A stretch of DNA of 64,000 bases from JAQUGA01 sp038210985 (GCA_038210985.1 JBBQWB010000002.1:1-64000); one strand, 5' to 3'; shown: positions 1 to 10,801, counted from the stretch's first letter. Program-made: numbers and translations. The notes: generated by a model not told the origin, from the sequence alone.

Positions 1-1
1 T

Positions 2-3000
2 ATTCCTGGAACAGATATTTCTTCCACAGGTCAAATTTCTGCTCAAATTATCTCATACAGAGGAAATTGTGCAATAGGTACAAATTGCAACCAAACAACA
101 GTGGATACTTTAGAATGGTCAATCATGCCACAACCTATTTCTCCACAAATCACTCGTATTCCTGACCAAGATATCGTTTGTCAAGGCATTAATGTGAGTG
201 GCAATATTACTCCAGGCACTGGAGGAGCTTCTTCTTGTGCGGATGTTTATGAATCAAGAACAAATAATGGTACAACATGGTCAGCATGGATTAATTACAC
301 TTCAGCTACAGTAATTAATACGATAGGAATTACAAATGTTGAAATTAGAGTATATAGATTATGTAATCCATTAGGAGGTTGCATATCCACCGATACGACA
401 ACAGTTTCATGGAGTGTTTCCACAGGTATAACAATGCCAACAATGACTAAAGTTCCTAATATAGCAGGGGTCTGTTCAGGCACTAATGTTTCGGCTACTT
501 TAGTTACTCCAGGTTCTGGAGGAAGTGCTACTTGCGAAGATGTTATTCAATCCAGAACTTATAGTGGTGGGGTTTGGTCAGCATGGCAAAATTATACACC
601 ATCTAATCCAATTTCAACAATTGGCAAGGATAGCGTTCAAATACAGTATTTTAGGGGCAATTGTCCCGAAGCTGCTACTTGTGGACCAAATACAGTAAAC
701 ACTTATACATGGTTTGTTAGTCCACAGCCAATTATGCCTTCTTTAGTTCGTATTCCTGATATTGATAATATTTGTCAGCCATCTTCGGTTTCTGCAACCA
801 TTACCTCAGGGAGTGGTGGTGCTGGATGTTCAGATACTTACGAATACCGAATTCATAATGGTGCTTCATGGTCGGCATGGATGCCTTATGTTTCTGCTAC
901 GCCCATTTCAACAACAGGTTTACAGCAAGTTGAAATTCAAGCATATCGTTCTAATTGTTCTGTAGGAAGCGGATGTTTGTCAACCGCAACTGCTACGGCT
1001 AGTTGGACGGTTGCTCCACAAATTGTAGAACCAGTATTAGCTCGAGTTCCTAACACAGATATTATGTGTCAAGGAAACAATGTTTTGGCAACTGTAACCA
1101 CATCAGGTAGTGGTGGTTCTGGATGTAGCGATGTGTATGAATTTAGAACCTTTGACGGAACAACTTATTCTGCATGGGGTAGTTATGTGCCAGGTGTTAG
1201 CATTGCAAGTGTTGGAAAAACAATTATTGAGGTAATTAGTTATCGCGGAAATTGTGATTTAGGTGCTCAATGTTTAGCAACAACACCAGATACACTTCGT
1301 TGGAATTTCGTTCCCGAGCCTATTGAGCCAATTATTGTTCGTGTTCCTGCTCAGGATACTATTTGTAGCTCCACCCCAATGATTGCCAACATTACACCAG
1401 GTATTGGTGGTTTAGGTTGTTCAGATACTTATCAATATCGCTATTTTGATGAAACAACATGGTCGGTTTGGATGGGATATTTGTCAGGGAATGTGATACC
1501 ATATATTGCCAATACTACGAAGGTTGAAGTAAGAGCTTTCCGTGCAAACTGCGATCCTTCAAGTTTGTGTAATATTTCGGATACAATAACAGCTAAATGG
1601 GTTGTTGTAACAGAAATTATTGCTCCAGTTTTAACTAAAGTTCCAAATCAATTGGATGTTTGTGATCCAACAACGGTCTCTGCTGATTTGGTTTCTGCTG
1701 GTTCTGGTGGAATTGGATGCTCTGATATTTTCCAATATCGCACAAACAATGGTGTTAGTTTTACAGCATGGTCTGTTTATGTTCCTGGAACTCAAATTTC
1801 AACAAGCAACTTTACTGCAATTGAAATTCGTTCAAACCGCGAAAATTGTATACCTAGTTCAGCTTGTCCGGCTCCAACCGAAACAGTGTTTACTTGGAAT
1901 ATATCCACACCTGCTGTTAGTCCTACAATTACACGTGTTCCAAACTTTGATACACTTTGTGCTGGGCAAAACTTGTCGATTGTGGTTGTAACTCCTGGTT
2001 CTGGCGGAACAACTTGCTCGGATGTTTATCAATACAGGCAACAAGATTCAATAACAGGTTGGACAGCATGGGCTACATATAATCTCGGACAAATTCTTCC
2101 TTCGCTAGGTTTTACAGGTACCGAAATTAGAGCTTTTCGTGGAAACTGTACCCCAGCTCCTGGATGTCCTTTGCCTGATACCAACAAAGTTACTTGGGTA
2201 ATACTTCCTCAAATTACACCTCCAATTGTAAATCGTATTCCTGATCAGGATGCAGTTTGCGAAGGTGCTTTATTAACGGCAGTAGCAAGTGGTTCAACTG
2301 GTGGTTCTGGTACAATTAACTACGAATACGAGAATTTAAATCCTGGTACATTTGATTGGAATAATGGAAATAGCTTTATTCCAGACACTTATGGTATGGC
2401 TTATATCCGTGCAAGAGCAGTAACGGATGTGTTTGGCTGTAACAATAGCGACTGGGAATGGGTTTCGTGGATTGTGGAACGTAAACCAGAAGTTTCTGTT
2501 ACTGGAAATGCTACCGTATGCCAAGGCGCTAATGCAAATTTAAATGCATTTGTAAATGATGGATTTGGAATTGCAAGTGTTCAATGGCAATATAGCACCA
2601 CAGGATGTTCAGGTCCTTGGACTAATTATGACACCTTGCTTAATGTGGCAACCCCATTTAACACTCCATCTTTAAATCAAACAACATATTTCCAAGCCAT
2701 TGTTTTCCAATCAGGATCTTCGTGTCAAACAATTTCAAGTTGTATTACAGTTAATGTTAATCCAGCTCCTATTGTTTCTATAACTGGAGTTACTTCGGTT
2801 TGTGAATCGGCAAATGCAGTGTTAGTGGCAAATGTTATAAATCCACCAACTCCTATTACATATCAATGGCAACAAGCAAATTCTGTTACAGGTCTATGGT
2901 TTATAACAGGAATAAATAACGATTCCTTAAACATTACTTCTGCAACTCAACCTAAATGGTATCGTTTGGTAGTAATTAGCAGTGGATTAGGTTGTAATGA

Positions 3001-5248
3001 TACAAGTGATGTGGTATTGGTTCAAAATGGAACAACGCCAATTATTTCTTCTTTAAGTTCCGATGTTGGAGTTTGTGAAGGAGGAAACACAATATTAAGT
3101 GTAACTGCCACTTCTAATCCTTCTCCAAGTTATCAATGGTTTGGACCTGCTGGATTAATTATTGGCTCAACGTATGATACATTAATGCTGAATGGTTTAC
3201 AATTAGCCAACGAAGGCACGTATTATGTTATAGTTACAAATCCTTGTGGAACCATAAACTCTTCCAATATTTTTGTGGACATATTAAACAATATGGTACA
3301 TCCTACATTAATTAACGGAACAAGCGTTCGTTGTCAGGGTAATGGAACAGATCTTTATGTTACCGATGGTTCTGGGGTTTTATCCAGTATTTGGACAGTT
3401 GATCCAGTGGAAGCTGGTTATATAAATCCTTCTAATGGTTTTATGACTTGGGATGCCGCTTATTATGGTACTGCTACAATTAGTTTACAGGCATTTGGTT
3501 GTAACGATACTTCTGCAATTATTAATTTGACGGTTGTAGTTAATCCAACGGTTCAACCTCCAGTAATTACAGGAATTAATGTTCGTTGTGTTGGTGCTGG
3601 TTCGGATACATATCTAGCCACTTCGGATGGAGGAACTTCTTATATTTGGAGTATTTCAAACGCAGGTTGGAGTTCTATTGATGCGAGTGGAATCGTTACT
3701 TGGGATCCTGCATTTACAGGTACTGCTATAATTTATGCATACGCTCTTGGTTGCAACGGTCCATCTGAATACTCAAACTTCTTGGTTTATGCTTATGATA
3801 CCATATATTATATTCACTCAGGCAATGTAAACGTTTGTGAAGGTGAAGATGCTGTAATCTGGATATCTCCAATTCCTCCAGTAGGAAATACTTATCAATG
3901 GTACGATAGACTTGGAAATGAAGTTGGAACAAATGATACTGCAATAGTAATTCCAAGCGTAAGTTTATCCGACACAAATACGTATTATTGTCGAATCATT
4001 TCATTCTGTGGCGATACTTTATTCACTGCAATTGATAGTTTGATTATTCGTCCAACTCCTCAAGCTGCGTTTTCATCATCGGGTATTTGTCGATTAGACA
4101 CCGTGTTCTTTACTAATACTTCCACGGTCGAAGCTGGTTCCTTAGGGTTTATTTGGAACTTTGACGACGGAAATGGAAGCACAGACATGGATCCAAATCA
4201 CATTTATCTGGTAGCCGATACGTTTAGTGTTAGTTTAACAGCTATTTCCGAGTGGGGTTGTCAAAATACAATCACAAATCTCATTATAATTAAGGATTTA
4301 CCAACGGCTCAAATTGTTAGTGTTGGTGATTCGTGTAATGGAAGTGGTCATGGTAGTTTAACGCTTGTTCCTCAAACTGGAGATTATCCATACACTTATT
4401 CTATTAACGATGGAATTCCACAAAGTGATAGTTTATTTGGAAATCTTCCAGCTGGAATTTACACTATTCATGTGGTAGATGGAAATGGATGTCAAAATAC
4501 ATTCTATGGAGAAGTTACTCAACCACAAGTTTTGGTTACAAATGTTTATCCACAGCATAATTTGTGTTACAATGATACATCTGCAATTGCATTGCTTGAG
4601 GTTATTGGTGGTACACAGCCATATACTGTAATTTGGTCTAATGGCGATACTGTTCTAAACTTAATTAATGTAAATTCAGGATATTATACGGTTGAGGTTA
4701 TAGATATCAATGGCTGTATGGCTAGCGATTCCGTTACAATTTATCAACCTAATCCAATGTATATTGACTCCCTATTGGTTGCTCCTTCGTGTCTCGAACG
4801 CGTGGACGGTAAAATAGTAATTTATGTGAGTGGTGGTACAGGAGGATATAATTACTTATGGTCCACTACAAGTGTGCAGGATTCAATCATTAATCTTGCT
4901 GCGGGTAACTATTATGTAACCGTAACAGATGCTCATGGATGTACTCAAATAAAAGGATACAATTTACCTTTACCTGCCGATAACTGTTTAATTATTTGGA
5001 CATCATACAGCCCTGATGGCGATGGTATTAACGACGTTTGGAATATTGGTGGCATTGATTTATACCCCGATTGTACGGTTGAAATTTTTAACCGTTGGGG
5101 TTACAAAATCTATGAATCTAAAGGCTATGCAGAACCATGGGACGGTAGATGGAATGGTAAAGATTTACCTGCCGAAACATACTATTTTGCAATTAATCTT
5201 GGCGATGAATCAAAACCAATTACGGGAACTGTAACAATAATTAGATAA
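2..5248 (+). CDS. Giant repeat-containing T9SS surface protein with CHU_C C-terminal domain, 5' end outside the window
   Basis: The reading frame is open from the left edge, so the start and signal peptide are missing; 1748 residues are visible. Modules in order are: about seven full units of a 99-residue Cys-rich repeat (nt 153-2234, each with a WSAW-type motif), a degenerate eighth, several Ig-like domains with QWxxP-type cores (nt 2500-4040), a PKD-like domain (FDDGNGS and later HIYL, near nt 4150), three SprB-type repeats (nt 4300-4980), and a terminal gliding-motility-associated CHU_C domain with SPDGDGINDVW and FNRWG. CHU_C (type B) domains direct export by the type IX system, so this is inferred to be a cell-surface adhesin related to SprB. 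The next gene is a PorP/SprF-like protein, the usual partner of such cargo. The third gene (6410-10801) has a collinear C-terminal half and is a paralog. Confidence 0.9.
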   Translation: MPGTDISSTGQISAQIISYRGNCAIGTNCNQTTVDTLEWSIMPQPISPQITRIPDQDIVCQGINVSGNITPGTGGASSCADVYESRTNNGTTWSAWINYTSATVINTIGITNVEIRVYRLCNPLGGCISTDTTTVSWSVSTGITMPTMTKVPNIAGVCSGTNVSATLVTPGSGGSATCEDVIQSRTYSGGVWSAWQNYTPSNPISTIGKDSVQIQYFRGNCPEAATCGPNTVNTYTWFVSPQPIMPSLVRIPDIDNICQPSSVSATITSGSGGAGCSDTYEYRIHNGASWSAWMPYVSATPISTTGLQQVEIQAYRSNCSVGSGCLSTATATASWTVAPQIVEPVLARVPNTDIMCQGNNVLATVTTSGSGGSGCSDVYEFRTFDGTTYSAWGSYVPGVSIASVGKTIIEVISYRGNCDLGAQCLATTPDTLRWNFVPEPIEPIIVRVPAQDTICSSTPMIANITPGIGGLGCSDTYQYRYFDETTWSVWMGYLSGNVIPYIANTTKVEVRAFRANCDPSSLCNISDTITAKWVVVTEIIAPVLTKVPNQLDVCDPTTVSADLVSAGSGGIGCSDIFQYRTNNGVSFTAWSVYVPGTQISTSNFTAIEIRSNRENCIPSSACPAPTETVFTWNISTPAVSPTITRVPNFDTLCAGQNLSIVVVTPGSGGTTCSDVYQYRQQDSITGWTAWATYNLGQILPSLGFTGTEIRAFRGNCTPAPGCPLPDTNKVTWVILPQITPPIVNRIPDQDAVCEGALLTAVASGSTGGSGTINYEYENLNPGTFDWNNGNSFIPDTYGMAYIRARAVTDVFGCNNSDWEWVSWIVERKPEVSVTGNATVCQGANANLNAFVNDGFGIASVQWQYSTTGCSGPWTNYDTLLNVATPFNTPSLNQTTYFQAIVFQSGSSCQTISSCITVNVNPAPIVSITGVTSVCESANAVLVANVINPPTPITYQWQQANSVTGLWFITGINNDSLNITSATQPKWYRLVVISSGLGCNDTSDVVLVQNGTTPIISSLSSDVGVCEGGNTILSVTATSNPSPSYQWFGPAGLIIGSTYDTLMLNGLQLANEGTYYVIVTNPCGTINSSNIFVDILNNMVHPTLINGTSVRCQGNGTDLYVTDGSGVLSSIWTVDPVEAGYINPSNGFMTWDAAYYGTATISLQAFGCNDTSAIINLTVVVNPTVQPPVITGINVRCVGAGSDTYLATSDGGTSYIWSISNAGWSSIDASGIVTWDPAFTGTAIIYAYALGCNGPSEYSNFLVYAYDTIYYIHSGNVNVCEGEDAVIWISPIPPVGNTYQWYDRLGNEVGTNDTAIVIPSVSLSDTNTYYCRIISFCGDTLFTAIDSLIIRPTPQAAFSSSGICRLDTVFFTNTSTVEAGSLGFIWNFDDGNGSTDMDPNHIYLVADTFSVSLTAISEWGCQNTITNLIIIKDLPTAQIVSVGDSCNGSGHGSLTLVPQTGDYPYTYSINDGIPQSDSLFGNLPAGIYTIHVVDGNGCQNTFYGEVTQPQVLVTNVYPQHNLCYNDTSAIALLEVIGGTQPYTVIWSNGDTVLNLINVNSGYYTVEVIDINGCMASDSVTIYQPNPMYIDSLLVAPSCLERVDGKIVIYVSGGTGGYNYLWSTTSVQDSIINLAAGNYYVTVTDAHGCTQIKGYNLPLPADNCLIIWTSYSPDGDGINDVWNIGGIDLYPDCTVEIFNRWGYKIYESKGYAEPWDGRWNGKDLPAETYYFAINLGDESKPITGTVTIIR
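153..2234 (+). repeat. Tandem array of about 297-bp units inside the adhesin gene
   Basis: Units begin at an R/K-I/V-P motif near nt 153, 450, 750, 1044, 1341, 1638 and 1935, with a degenerate one at 2235. Spacing is 294-300 bp. Each encodes about 99 residues with a C near the start, GSGG-x-x-C-S-D, W-S-x-W and a final R-x-N-C block. A further partial unit runs off the left edge, so the true copy number is larger than what is visible. The nucleotide sequences have diverged, so slippage between units is probably not recent. Confidence 0.85.
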
Positions 5249-5264
5249 TAAAAAACAAATACAA

Positions 5265-5288
5265 GGAGCAGTTTGCGAAAACTGCTCC
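5265..5288 (+). terminator. Stem-loop between adhesin and porP-like gene
   Basis: GGAGCAGTTT and AAACTGCTCC form a perfect 10-bp stem around a GCGA tetraloop, 17 nt after the adhesin stop. No T-run follows (the next bases are CCAAAAATC), so it is either a weak or leaky terminator or an mRNA processing or stability element that sets the ratio of adhesin to porP-like transcript. Confidence 0.5.
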
Positions 5289-5314
5289 CCAAAAATCAAT
5301 AAAAATTATAGCAT

Positions 5315-6259
5315 ATGAAAAAACTAACTTTAACATTAATGACAATGATTGTGTTTGGTTTCAGTTCTTGGAGCCAGCAAGTTTCACTTAACAGTCATTA
5401 CATGCTCAACGATTTTATTCTGAATCCAGCAATTGCTGGAAGTAATCCAGAATTTATTCCGCTGACAATGACTATCCGAAAACAGTGGGCAGGATTTAAT
5501 GGTGCTCCTATTACGCAACATTTTACTGGTCATGCCGACGTGGGTGCTGATTTCGGTTTGGGATTACATTTTTTTAACGACTTAACAGGTCCAACTCGCC
5601 GTTCGGGCTTCGACTTTGCAATGTCGTACGGTCTTCAATTAGACGAAAAAAATGAACATCGTCTTCGTTTTGGACTTTCGTTTGTGTTGATGGAACATGT
5701 GTTCGATCGTAATAAAATTACTTACGAACAACCTTCTGACCCAACTATTGACGGAGTTTATGTCCAAAACATTATTCCCGATGCAAATTTTGGCATCTTC
5801 TATCATAAAGATAGTACCATTTTTGGCGGAATTTCAGTAATGAATTTAATTCAAAGTCGAAAAGATATTACAAATATTTCAAACACATTTAATAACCGTA
5901 TCGACAGAACTTATTATTTATACGGTGGGTATAATTATTTGATTAATCAAGATTTTATGTTGCGTCCGTCATTGTTAATGCAGTTTCAGGCAAATGCACC
6001 AATGTCGTTTGATGTAAATTGCTTGGTCGAATATCGTTACACCTATTGGGGAGGTTTGTCGTATCGTTATCAAGATGCTGTTGCTGTGATTTTAGGCATA
6101 AATTGGAATAATTTTATGTTTGCATATTCATATGATATTACCACTTCGGATATTCGTAAATATAGCTCTGGTTCGCACGAAATAACTTTGGGCTATCGAA
6201 TTAATAATCAAGGTGCAAAATTTATGGATCGTCTTTTACGTAAAAGAAGCAGCTTCTAA
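5315..6259 (+). CDS. PorP/SprF family type IX secretion membrane protein
   Basis: 314 residues. An N-terminal signal peptide ends near SSWSQQ, followed by the family hallmark (SHYMLNDFILNPAIAG, then RKQWAGFNGAP). The rest is a predicted outer-membrane beta-barrel that ends in a K-R-x-S-x-F tail. PorP and SprF proteins belong to the T9SS. SprF-like members are needed for surface delivery of SprB-like cargo with type B (CHU_C) C-termini in Flavobacterium. Its place between two CHU_C proteins suggests that it serves one or both. It starts at the ATG 67 bases after the adhesin stop and may be co-transcribed through the intervening stem-loop. Confidence 0.9.
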   Translation: MKKLTLTLMTMIVFGFSSWSQQVSLNSHYMLNDFILNPAIAGSNPEFIPLTMTIRKQWAGFNGAPITQHFTGHADVGADFGLGLHFFNDLTGPTRRSGFDFAMSYGLQLDEKNEHRLRFGLSFVLMEHVFDRNKITYEQPSDPTIDGVYVQNIIPDANFGIFYHKDSTIFGGISVMNLIQSRKDITNISNTFNNRIDRTYYLYGGYNYLINQDFMLRPSLLMQFQANAPMSFDVNCLVEYRYTYWGGLSYRYQDAVAVILGINWNNFMFAYSYDITTSDIRKYSSGSHEITLGYRINNQGAKFMDRLLRKRSSF

Positions 6260-6409
6260 TTAGTATTCAGGTTTTTTACTTTAAATCAAGTTTTTTTATG
6301 CTATAATTTTCTTGTAATAAATGTAAAAAATCAAATCAAACTCAGAATACAGGTGTATATATTGAACGACACCAAACAAAAGTAAAATTATCATTTATGA
6401 TATCATAAT

Positions 6410-9400
6410 ATGGAAACAAAAATTAAACGATTTATAATAACAGCATTGTTCATTTTCATAGGTTATATTGGACATTCTCAAGGTACAACTTGTGGAAATG
6501 CTACGCCTTTTTGTTCAAATGACCCTTCAGTCAGTTTTCCAGCAGGCGTTTTCTCAGGAAACTATTCAAACAACGTAGTTGGTTGTTTGGCATCTACTCC
6601 AAACCCAGCATGGTATTATATGCAAGTTAATAATCCAGGTAGAATCAATATCCGTATGTGGACAATTCCATCACAAGATTTGGATTTTGCTTGTTGGGGC
6701 CCATTTTCGGCTTCAAATATTAACGAGTTGATGAATATGAATGTCTGTGGAAGTTTGGATAGCAATTGCGGTCCTGTATGTGGACATAATTGTCAATCAC
6801 ATGCACCAAGTAATGGAGCAAACCCAACAGATTTGGGCGGTTATCCTTGTGGTAATTTGATAGATTGTAGCTACAGTTCGTCAACCGAAGAATACGTCCA
6901 TATCCCAAATACACTTCCGGGGCAATGGTATGTGCTTTTAATCACAAACTATTCAAATCAAAATTGTCAAATTAATTTTAACAGTCATATTACAAGCCAA
7001 GGTGCAACCAATTGTGGAGTTATAGTTCCGTCCGAAGCCTATGGAGATATTAAATGCGAAGGGGATACTGCCAAATTATCTCCTGCCTCCGTTCTTCCAG
7101 GGTTTACTTATAAGTGGGTTGGTCCTAATGGATTTATACAAACTAGTACAAATCCTAACGTTGTTTTTCCAAATGTAGGCTTAAATAGAGCTGGTACTTA
7201 TACGTTAACTTTTTATAATGCCGATACAATAAGTGAACCCGCAAATTGCCAGTTAGTTATCTATCCAAAACCAGTTATTACATTTTTAGGCGACACGGTA
7301 TATCCTGGACAAACAGCAACTGTTCCTGCCACAGGTGGAACCACATATCAATGGAGTAATGGCTTTGTTGGCAACCCCTTGGTTATAGTTCCAGTTGCAT
7401 CTACTTTATATCGCTTAACGGTTACCACTATAAATGGTTGTAAAGATTCCTCTTCGGTAATTGTAAAGGTAACAAATGCACCTCTGGTAATAAAAAATCC
7501 TGATGTTATAAATATTTGTCAAGGACTAAATGTTTCTGCTTCTATTAGTTATTATATATCACTGCCGTCGTGTTCTAATTTTTCTCAATATCGAACTCGA
7601 AGAGGTGCTATTTGGACTCAGTGGTCTAATTATGTTTCCAATTCCCCAATAGAAACCGATACGATTAATGAAATTCAAATTAGGGCTTTCCAACGATCTT
7701 GTAACAACAGCGGATTAATTATTAATTCGGACACAACACTTGTTAGTTGGATTGCACATCCTCAAATTACACGTGCTTCTTTTATACGAAATCCCGCTGA
7801 AGATGGAATTTGCCTTACCGTTCCTCTTAGTATTTCTGCCGATACAATCCCTGGAGTTCCATATACTATTGAATACCAATATCAGACACCAACTCAAACT
7901 GCTTGGACAAGCGGAAATACTTTTACTCCAAACGAAATGGGTATGGGATGGATTAAAGCAAGAGCTGTCTCGCAAGGTTATGGCTGTATCTCAACCGAAT
8001 GGGAATGGTATTCGTGGTTAATTCAACCACAACCGGAAATTACTGCATTAACCAATCAAGATGTTTGCCGTGGCTCAACAATCAGCTTTATGGCTAATGT
8101 AGTTGATGGATATGGCTCAAACTCGTTTGTTTGGCAACGATCAATGAATGGTTGCGAAGGAAACTGGACTACTTTAAACACAGCTGATTCTGCTGCATAT
8201 ACTTCGGCTCCGACAAATCAAACGGGTTTTAGATATTATAGAACAATAGTTACTCAAAGTGGATTTAATTGTAGAGATACTTCAAACTGTGTAGTGGTTA
8301 ATGTTCACACATTCCCTCAAGTTACTATTTTGTGCGACACCTTAATTTGTGCAAACGATTCCTTGTTAATTTCGGCAAATGTTAATGGAGGTGCTGGAAC
8401 AAATACAATTACATGGCAAATTAGAACAGGTAATACAAGTCCATGGACTGATTATGCTCAAACTTCTGATTTATTTCTTTGGATGACAAATGCAAATCAA
8501 TCCTTTTATGTTCGTTGTTTACTAAATCAATCAGCACCTGGTTGCAACGATTTAAGTAATACAATTTTTGTTCGGGTTCGCCAATCTGCAACTATTATTC
8601 AGCAACCTCAAGATGTTCAAGCTTGTGTGGGATTGCCAATATCCATAAGTGTAACTGCAACAGGCGAAGCTCCTTTAACATACCAATGGTTTGGACCAAA
8701 TGGCATTCTAAGCGGACAAACAACGAATACTTACCAAATTCCATTGGTTGCTTTATCCGATATTGGTGCTTATTTCTGTACAGTTTCAAATATCTGTGGT
8801 AGTCAAACTTCAGAAACTGCAACCCTTACTATTGGCGACACATATATTGCTCCTACCGAAATTACTGGAATAATAAATCGCTGTGCTGGCTCAGGTTGGA
8901 ATATGTACACATCAAATCCATTAAACGAATCCTCTTCGCATTGGGAAATTCAACCACCAACGGCTGGTACTATCGATGCAACTGGACTTGTTACTTGGAA
9001 TGCTACTTTTGTTGGCAATTCAACAATCTATTTTATTTCTACTGGTTGTGGTATTACAGATACTTTGTCGCTAGATGTTCAAAGCTTTTTGCCTGTTGGA
9101 AATGTATCCATAATTTATGGAGATTCTGTTCGGTGTCAAGGATTTGGATTTTCGCAATACGTTACATTTGCCGATAATGCTATTTCGTATGTTTGGCAAG
9201 TGTTAAATGCAGGCGGAAGTACCATAGATCAATCAACAGGATTAGTAATTTGGGATCCTAATTTCAGCGGAACGGCTTTTATTTCGGTTTATGCTATGGG
9301 CTGTAATGGAGCTTCAAACACAATAACAGAAGAAGTTAAAATAAATACTTTCCCACCAATTCATAGTTTGGGTGGAGCCGAAATTTGCTTGGGCGAACCT

Positions 9401-10801
9401 GCTACATTTACTGCTGTTTTGGATACTGTAACCGCATTCGAATTTCAATGGTTCGGACCAAATGGATTATTGACAGGAGAAAACGATACTGCTTTATTTA
9501 TTCCTTTTACTACCATTGCCGATTCGGGAATATATTATTGTCGCGTTGCAACTTATTGTGGATACTCTTTTACTCCGTTCGACACCTTGATAATTCATAC
9601 TCCTCCAACGGTTAGTTTTGTTGCTCTTCCAAATTGTATGTCCGAAAGTATTGCTTTTACAAATACTTCTACATCTTTGGATTTGCCAATGAATGCCCAA
9701 TGGTATTTTGGCGATGGTGCTGAATCAACAGTTTTTCATCCCACTCATTCGTATTCTGTAAATGGCACTTACACAGTGCAATTAATCGTTCAATCCTCCT
9801 TTGGTTGTATGGATAGTACAACAATGGATATTGAGATTTATGAAAAACCGTTCTTTACAATTAATGCAGTAAATGTTTCTTGTTTTGGACTAAGCGATGC
9901 TTCCATAACGGTAGATGTAACGGGTGGATTATTTCCATATTCGTATCTACTTAACAATGGCACGCCTCAAGATTTGAATTACTTTGGCGATTTAGCTGTG
10001 GGTGTTTATTATGTTACGGTTTACGATAGTAATTTATGTAATTACACCGATTCGGTAATCATTACACAGCCCGATTTGCTGATGTCGAGTTATTTGTTTT
10101 CTAACGTTTTATGCTTTTTGGATTCAACTGGAATTATTACTCCAACTGTAATTGGTGGAACTCCACCATATAATTTCTTATGGTCAAGTGGTCAAACCGA
10201 TTCCTTGGTTCATGTTCCAACTGGTACATACGATGTGCTTATTACCGATGCCAATGGCTGCACTTTTACTCATACTGGAATTTATATTTCGCAACCAAAT
10301 CCAATCGTAATCGATTCGATAATTACTCAGCGTTCGTGCGAATTGGTAAAAGATGGACTGATTGCTGTTTATCCCACAGGAGGTTACGGCTCTTATCACT
10401 ATGCTTGGTCAAATTTAACTTTTAGCGATTCCATCCAAAATTTGAATTCTGGAATTTATACCGTAACCATTACCGACGATAATAATTGTCCATATATTCA
10501 AACGTTTGAAATTTTTCCTACCGACAAACAATGTTGGGAAATTTGGACATCATTTAGTCCAAATGGCGATGGCGTTAACGATGAGTGGAACATTCGATTT
10601 GCAAGTCTTTATCCAAACATGGCAGTTACCATTTATAATCGATGGGGAACCAAAGTTTATGAATCGCTTGGCGAATTTCAACCATGGGATGGAAAAGGAC
10701 CAAATGGAAAATTAGTACCTCCGTCAACTTATTATTTTGTGGTGGACTTACGCGATGATGTAACCAAACGAATTACTGGAAATGTAACGGTTATTTACTA
10801 A
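6410..10801 (+). CDS. Large T9SS surface protein, Ig/PKD/SprB modules and CHU_C domain
   Basis: 1463 residues, complete. The signal peptide ends near GYIGHSQG. A Cys-rich N-terminal domain follows (about 25-200, with NPAWYYMQV and DLDFACWGP), resembling the opening domain of many Bacteroidota modular surface proteins. Then come Ig-like domains, one degenerate copy of the 99-residue repeat of the upstream adhesin (about residues 365-450), more Ig modules, a PKD domain (WYFGDGAES and HSYSVNGTYTV), three SprB-type repeats, and a terminal CHU_C domain (SPNGDGVNDEW, YNRWGTKVYES). The C-terminal half matches the first gene module for module, so the two look like duplicated cargo proteins. The start ATG follows a 150-nt gap that may hold its own promoter. 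The ligand is unknown. Confidence 0.9.
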   Translation: METKIKRFIITALFIFIGYIGHSQGTTCGNATPFCSNDPSVSFPAGVFSGNYSNNVVGCLASTPNPAWYYMQVNNPGRINIRMWTIPSQDLDFACWGPFSASNINELMNMNVCGSLDSNCGPVCGHNCQSHAPSNGANPTDLGGYPCGNLIDCSYSSSTEEYVHIPNTLPGQWYVLLITNYSNQNCQINFNSHITSQGATNCGVIVPSEAYGDIKCEGDTAKLSPASVLPGFTYKWVGPNGFIQTSTNPNVVFPNVGLNRAGTYTLTFYNADTISEPANCQLVIYPKPVITFLGDTVYPGQTATVPATGGTTYQWSNGFVGNPLVIVPVASTLYRLTVTTINGCKDSSSVIVKVTNAPLVIKNPDVINICQGLNVSASISYYISLPSCSNFSQYRTRRGAIWTQWSNYVSNSPIETDTINEIQIRAFQRSCNNSGLIINSDTTLVSWIAHPQITRASFIRNPAEDGICLTVPLSISADTIPGVPYTIEYQYQTPTQTAWTSGNTFTPNEMGMGWIKARAVSQGYGCISTEWEWYSWLIQPQPEITALTNQDVCRGSTISFMANVVDGYGSNSFVWQRSMNGCEGNWTTLNTADSAAYTSAPTNQTGFRYYRTIVTQSGFNCRDTSNCVVVNVHTFPQVTILCDTLICANDSLLISANVNGGAGTNTITWQIRTGNTSPWTDYAQTSDLFLWMTNANQSFYVRCLLNQSAPGCNDLSNTIFVRVRQSATIIQQPQDVQACVGLPISISVTATGEAPLTYQWFGPNGILSGQTTNTYQIPLVALSDIGAYFCTVSNICGSQTSETATLTIGDTYIAPTEITGIINRCAGSGWNMYTSNPLNESSSHWEIQPPTAGTIDATGLVTWNATFVGNSTIYFISTGCGITDTLSLDVQSFLPVGNVSIIYGDSVRCQGFGFSQYVTFADNAISYVWQVLNAGGSTIDQSTGLVIWDPNFSGTAFISVYAMGCNGASNTITEEVKINTFPPIHSLGGAEICLGEPATFTAVLDTVTAFEFQWFGPNGLLTGENDTALFIPFTTIADSGIYYCRVATYCGYSFTPFDTLIIHTPPTVSFVALPNCMSESIAFTNTSTSLDLPMNAQWYFGDGAESTVFHPTHSYSVNGTYTVQLIVQSSFGCMDSTTMDIEIYEKPFFTINAVNVSCFGLSDASITVDVTGGLFPYSYLLNNGTPQDLNYFGDLAVGVYYVTVYDSNLCNYTDSVIITQPDLLMSSYLFSNVLCFLDSTGIITPTVIGGTPPYNFLWSSGQTDSLVHVPTGTYDVLITDANGCTFTHTGIYISQPNPIVIDSIITQRSCELVKDGLIAVYPTGGYGSYHYAWSNLTFSDSIQNLNSGIYTVTITDDNNCPYIQTFEIFPTDKQCWEIWTSFSPNGDGVNDEWNIRFASLYPNMAVTIYNRWGTKVYESLGEFQPWDGKGPNGKLVPPSTYYFVVDLRDDVTKRITGNVTVIY

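Noticed and set aside
8896..9177. Overlapping frames inside the second adhesin rich in Cys, Trp and Tyr
   Set aside because: They are frame shadows of the modular protein and have no independent start signals.
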